A stretch of DNA of 64,000 nt from the NCBI GenBank assembly GCA_947489325.1, contig CANLDA010000006.1, forward strand, positions 105,799 through 169,798. The letters run 5' to 3'. The notes below the pieces were generated by a model, which was given only the letters and a program-made list of their open reading frames with translations, did no database searches and was not told the origin of the DNA. Numbering within the stretch: position 1 is the first letter of the stretch; each line of letters opens with the position of its first letter. A program made the position numbers and the translations under genes. Positions 61,845 to 64,000 of this stretch are shown here, in pieces. Source of the stretch: an uncultured Paracoccaceae bacterium. Its GTDB lineage: Bacteria > Pseudomonadota > Alphaproteobacteria > Rhodobacterales > Rhodobacteraceae.

Positions 61845-62313
61845 GTATGTCCCTTTCCTTGTTTGGGGTTACGATTTGGGTCCGATGGACCAATTGGAGA
61901 TTGTCACCTAGTCGGGATCGATGATTCAAGCAAAGGTTTTGACCAAGCTCGCATTGTCGTGTGTCCAAATTACAACGATAGTGTAACTCGATGATCACGA
62001 GACGATAAATGTCCAACGGTTTTGGAGCCAAAAAAACTTTGCGAATGCCACGTCCATGAAATCTATATGTTGTGCCTGAGCGCTGCTCTTATCCCCGCAT
62101 CATCTTAAAGATAATATTCTCCAATCATTCCGTGGGCTTAGTTTTTCGATTGTCCGTCAACGGGTTGAAAAACCGCAAGCGAAAATCGAAATCTGGGTTA
62201 AAACTCAATTTAATCATTAACTTAAGAAACCCCTACTGAGGGCGAGAGGTCAAATTGCAGGCCTTGACAGGGGATTCTCGAACGTTGCAAAACGTAGATG
62301 AGAATTAAGCTTA
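61845..62313. other. 469-base gap without recognised genes
   Basis: Between the rtcB2 operon and the HTH gene I see no coding frame, RNA gene or repeat that I can support. The section from about 62.08 to 62.22 kb is A+T-rich and could hold promoters for both sides. Read leftward, TGGTCAAAACCTTTGC (near 61.94 kb) looks like a sigma54 site but its spacing is one base too long. Confidence 0.5.
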
Positions 62314-62571
62314 ATGCCAGCATTCGGTGATCTATCTGCCATGATGACACTAGATATAGAGTTGCACAAACGGATCCTCGAACGGCTCCATGAGCGCGGT
62401 GTAACGCTTGCGCAGGTGGCTCGTGAGCTGAAGAGGTCTCCAACTTTAGTGACATATGTGTCCCAGGGGAGATGCCGGAGTCGGCCTGTTGAATCTGCTA
62501 TAGCCCGCCACCTGAACTGCGAAGCGGCGGAGCTGTGGCCGGCACGCTATCAAAAGAGGGGGGACAAATGA
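62314..62571 (+). CDS. Ner/Nlp-like HTH DNA-binding protein
   Basis: An 85-residue protein (or 76 if the second ATG at 62341 is used). ILERLHERGVTLAQVARELK is a lambda-repressor-type HTH, and the ending AELWPARYQKRGDK matches the LWPSRY motif of the Ner/Nlp family from Mu-like phages and related elements. Neither start has a good ribosome site. It comes directly before a terminator and a TniQ gene. Confidence 0.8.
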   Translation: MPAFGDLSAMMTLDIELHKRILERLHERGVTLAQVARELKRSPTLVTYVSQGRCRSRPVESAIARHLNCEAAELWPARYQKRGDK

Positions 62572-62590
62572 ACATAGCATAAATGCAAAA

Positions 62591-62616
62591 GGTCCGGAGG
62601 TTGCAGCCTCCGAACC
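62591..62616 (+). terminator. Hairpin after the HTH gene
   Basis: GGTCCGGAGG and CCTCCGAACC form a 10-bp stem with one C-A mismatch and a TTGCAG loop, 20 bases after the HTH stop. It lacks a T run; the next hairpin has one. Confidence 0.55.
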
Positions 62617-62628
62617 CTTAAAAATCCG

Positions 62629-62671
62629 GGTATCAAGGACACCCTTCTCTGACTTCCTTGATCCCCTTTTT
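62629..62671 (+). terminator. Intrinsic terminator before the TniQ gene
   Basis: ATCAAGGA (62632-62639) pairs with TCCTTGAT (62655-62662); GGG before and CCC after extend the stem past a bulge, and CTTTTT follows. It probably ends the transcript of the HTH gene. Confidence 0.7.
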
Positions 62672-62747
62672 CGAGCCAACAGTCAAGCCTTTGGTGTCCT
62701 CACTAGGCCACCAAAGCGCTCGACCTGTACGAAAACAGGAGAGGCAC

Positions 62748-63953
62748 GTGCTGAGTAAAACTCAAGGGAAACAACCGTATTTTCACAACAGGCAACTATG
62801 TCTGCCGGATGCTAGACATAGTGTCAGACCGCTTGCGCTAAGTGTCGGTCTCCAACAGAGAGAAACGCCGCAGTCTTTCGTGTCCCGTCTTTCTGTGCGC
62901 AACGGCTGCGCGACGGTTCAGGATTTTTGCCGCCACATGGGCATCAAATGGACCGACGTCGTGACCGGAAAAGGAGCAACGCTTCAACATGTCGGTTTCT
63001 TAGTCGGCACGAGCGCCGATGATCTTGAACGGTTTGCAGTTAAGACCCAAGGCTACCAGCGATACACCGTAAATGGCCAAGCGCTCACATCTTGGACAAC
63101 CCGACGACAAGATCTTCGCTTGTGTCCTGCATGTTACGTGGAGGACATCCAACAGGATTGCGCAGATGCAGCTTATGGTCGCGTAGAGTGGCAGCTAAGC
63201 GGATTTCGAATTTGCCCTCGCCATTCGCTGCAGATCCTGACGCTGCCGGCATCAGAATATCCCAGGTCACCCTACGATTTCGCGGGTAGGGTTTCAGATC
63301 ATCATCAGAGGATTCTCGCAGCTGCAGAAGAAGCGAAACCTCAAACACAGCAAGCTGTGGTCGAACCCTACTTGATCACCCGCTTGACCGGCGGCTCCAG
63401 CGCATCTTGGGTCGACCGCCTGGATTTGGACATTGCTTGTAAGTTCATCATGACACTTGGTGTCGTGCTTGAGTTTGGCGCCCATACAAGGCCAACAACA
63501 CTTACCGAAGAGCAGATGTCACAGGCTTGTGGTGTAGGTCTTCAAGCGGCGGGTTCGCGCATTGACGATTTGTGCTCAACATTCGAGCTGATTGCCAAGC
63601 GCTCTACAACGTCCGCCAAGAATTTTCACAAAGACTTTGGTGCTCTGTCATGCTGGTTGTCGCGTGTCGATCACAGTGATGCCCGTTATGAAATGCTGCT
63701 CGATTGTCTGTCGAAGTTTGCCTTTGATCACTACCCGTTTGCGTCGGGCCACAATCTGTTCGGCCGAGATTGCGCGCAGCGCAAAGTCCATAATCTTGTC
63801 AGTGCTTCGGCAGAATTCGGCGTTACCATCAGTCGCCTCAGAAAGTTCCTGATTGCAAAGAAGTTGCCGCACAACACGTTTGACATTGGCGTTGCCTTTT
63901 CGGCTGAGCAGTATCGCAATGAGCTAGGCTCTGGACTCATAACCAGAATATGA
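62748..63953 (+). CDS. TniQ-family protein
   Basis: A 401-residue protein. ETPQSFVSRLSVRNG near residue 40 is the TniQ N-terminal signature, and the zinc site is seen as LCPACYVED ... RVEWQLSGFRICPRHSLQIL. TniQ/TnsD proteins choose target sites for Tn7-like and Tn5053-like transposons. A GTG start is used because AGGAGAGG lies just before it; a TTG at 62658 would overlap the terminator. No transposase gene is in the window, so the element may be a remnant or continue to the right. Confidence 0.85.
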   Translation: MLSKTQGKQPYFHNRQLCLPDARHSVRPLALSVGLQQRETPQSFVSRLSVRNGCATVQDFCRHMGIKWTDVVTGKGATLQHVGFLVGTSADDLERFAVKTQGYQRYTVNGQALTSWTTRRQDLRLCPACYVEDIQQDCADAAYGRVEWQLSGFRICPRHSLQILTLPASEYPRSPYDFAGRVSDHHQRILAAAEEAKPQTQQAVVEPYLITRLTGGSSASWVDRLDLDIACKFIMTLGVVLEFGAHTRPTTLTEEQMSQACGVGLQAAGSRIDDLCSTFELIAKRSTTSAKNFHKDFGALSCWLSRVDHSDARYEMLLDCLSKFAFDHYPFASGHNLFGRDCAQRKVHNLVSASAEFGVTISRLRKFLIAKKLPHNTFDIGVAFSAEQYRNELGSGLITRI

Positions 63954-64000
63954 CGGTTGCAGCCAGGGCGATTGCCGAGAGGAAGACCTTGGGGCATCGA

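Noticed and set aside
61930..61950. Sigma54-like site upstream of rtcB2
   Set aside because: The GG-GC distance is 11 instead of 10 bases.

Overview
The window looks like a chromosome segment of a Roseobacter-group alphaproteobacterium (Rhodobacterales). This rests on gene content and neighbourhoods (fixHIS, hemC/hemE/hemF, the rbfA-truB-rpsO order, several ABC and BCCT transporters for betaine-like solutes), on moderate-to-high GC, and on protein sequences typical of the group. No species is claimed.

Layout. 1-2.6 kb: end of the cbb3 oxidase maturation genes (ccoH end, ccoI, ccoS). 2.6-12.4 kb: housekeeping genes (FAH-type hydrolase, D,D-carboxypeptidase with SPOR domain, HAD, clpS, rsmC-like, a degenerate SDR) and heme genes hemF, hemC and hemE. 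12.4-19.7 kb: a GntR-controlled Liv-type ABC importer with a hydantoin-racemase-like enzyme, and a convergent CoA-transferase. 19.9-28.3 kb: a GlxA/AraC regulator and a six-gene minus-strand catabolic operon (DUF1185, alpha/beta hydrolase, flavin reductase with a Nudix-like tail, luciferase-like monooxygenase, aldehyde dehydrogenase, BCCT carrier), with a divergent GntR repressor and a palindromic operator. 28.3-33.8 kb: rpsO, truB, rbfA and interspersed small genes, then dapB. 34-38 kb: a betaine-type ABC importer with a double-length permease. 38-42.3 kb: PaiB-like gene, FMN riboswitch plus lumazine synthase, GST, mtaB, dapF, and a tRNA-Lys.

42.5-61.8 kb is the unusual part: a dense RNA-repair and RNA-surveillance island that begins just after the tRNA-Lys gene. 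Reading leftward from 56.9 kb, one long minus-strand series encodes Ro60 (rsr), then an array of six Y-RNA-like noncoding RNAs interleaved with two complete tRNA genes (Lys-TTT and Asn-GTT, both with encoded CCA and one acceptor mismatch) and one orphan protein gene. It continues with RtcB, Hen1, a nucleotidyltransferase, Pnkp, a membrane protein, a KAP NTPase, a repeat protein and KptA/Tpt1. Divergent from rsr is rtcR, whose sigma54-contact loop is not conserved. Beyond it lies a second operon, rtcB2-prfH-BCS1-like ATPase, pairing a second RNA ligase with the release factor PrfH. The island therefore holds the parts to sense broken RNA (RtcR), bind misfolded RNA (Ro60 and Y RNAs), heal and seal ends (Pnkp, Hen1, two RtcB), remove 2'-phosphates (KptA) and release peptides from damaged ribosomes (PrfH).

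62.3-64 kb: a Ner/Nlp-like HTH protein and a TniQ-family protein, which suggest a mobile-element boundary. All calls come from reading the sequence; no database search was run.
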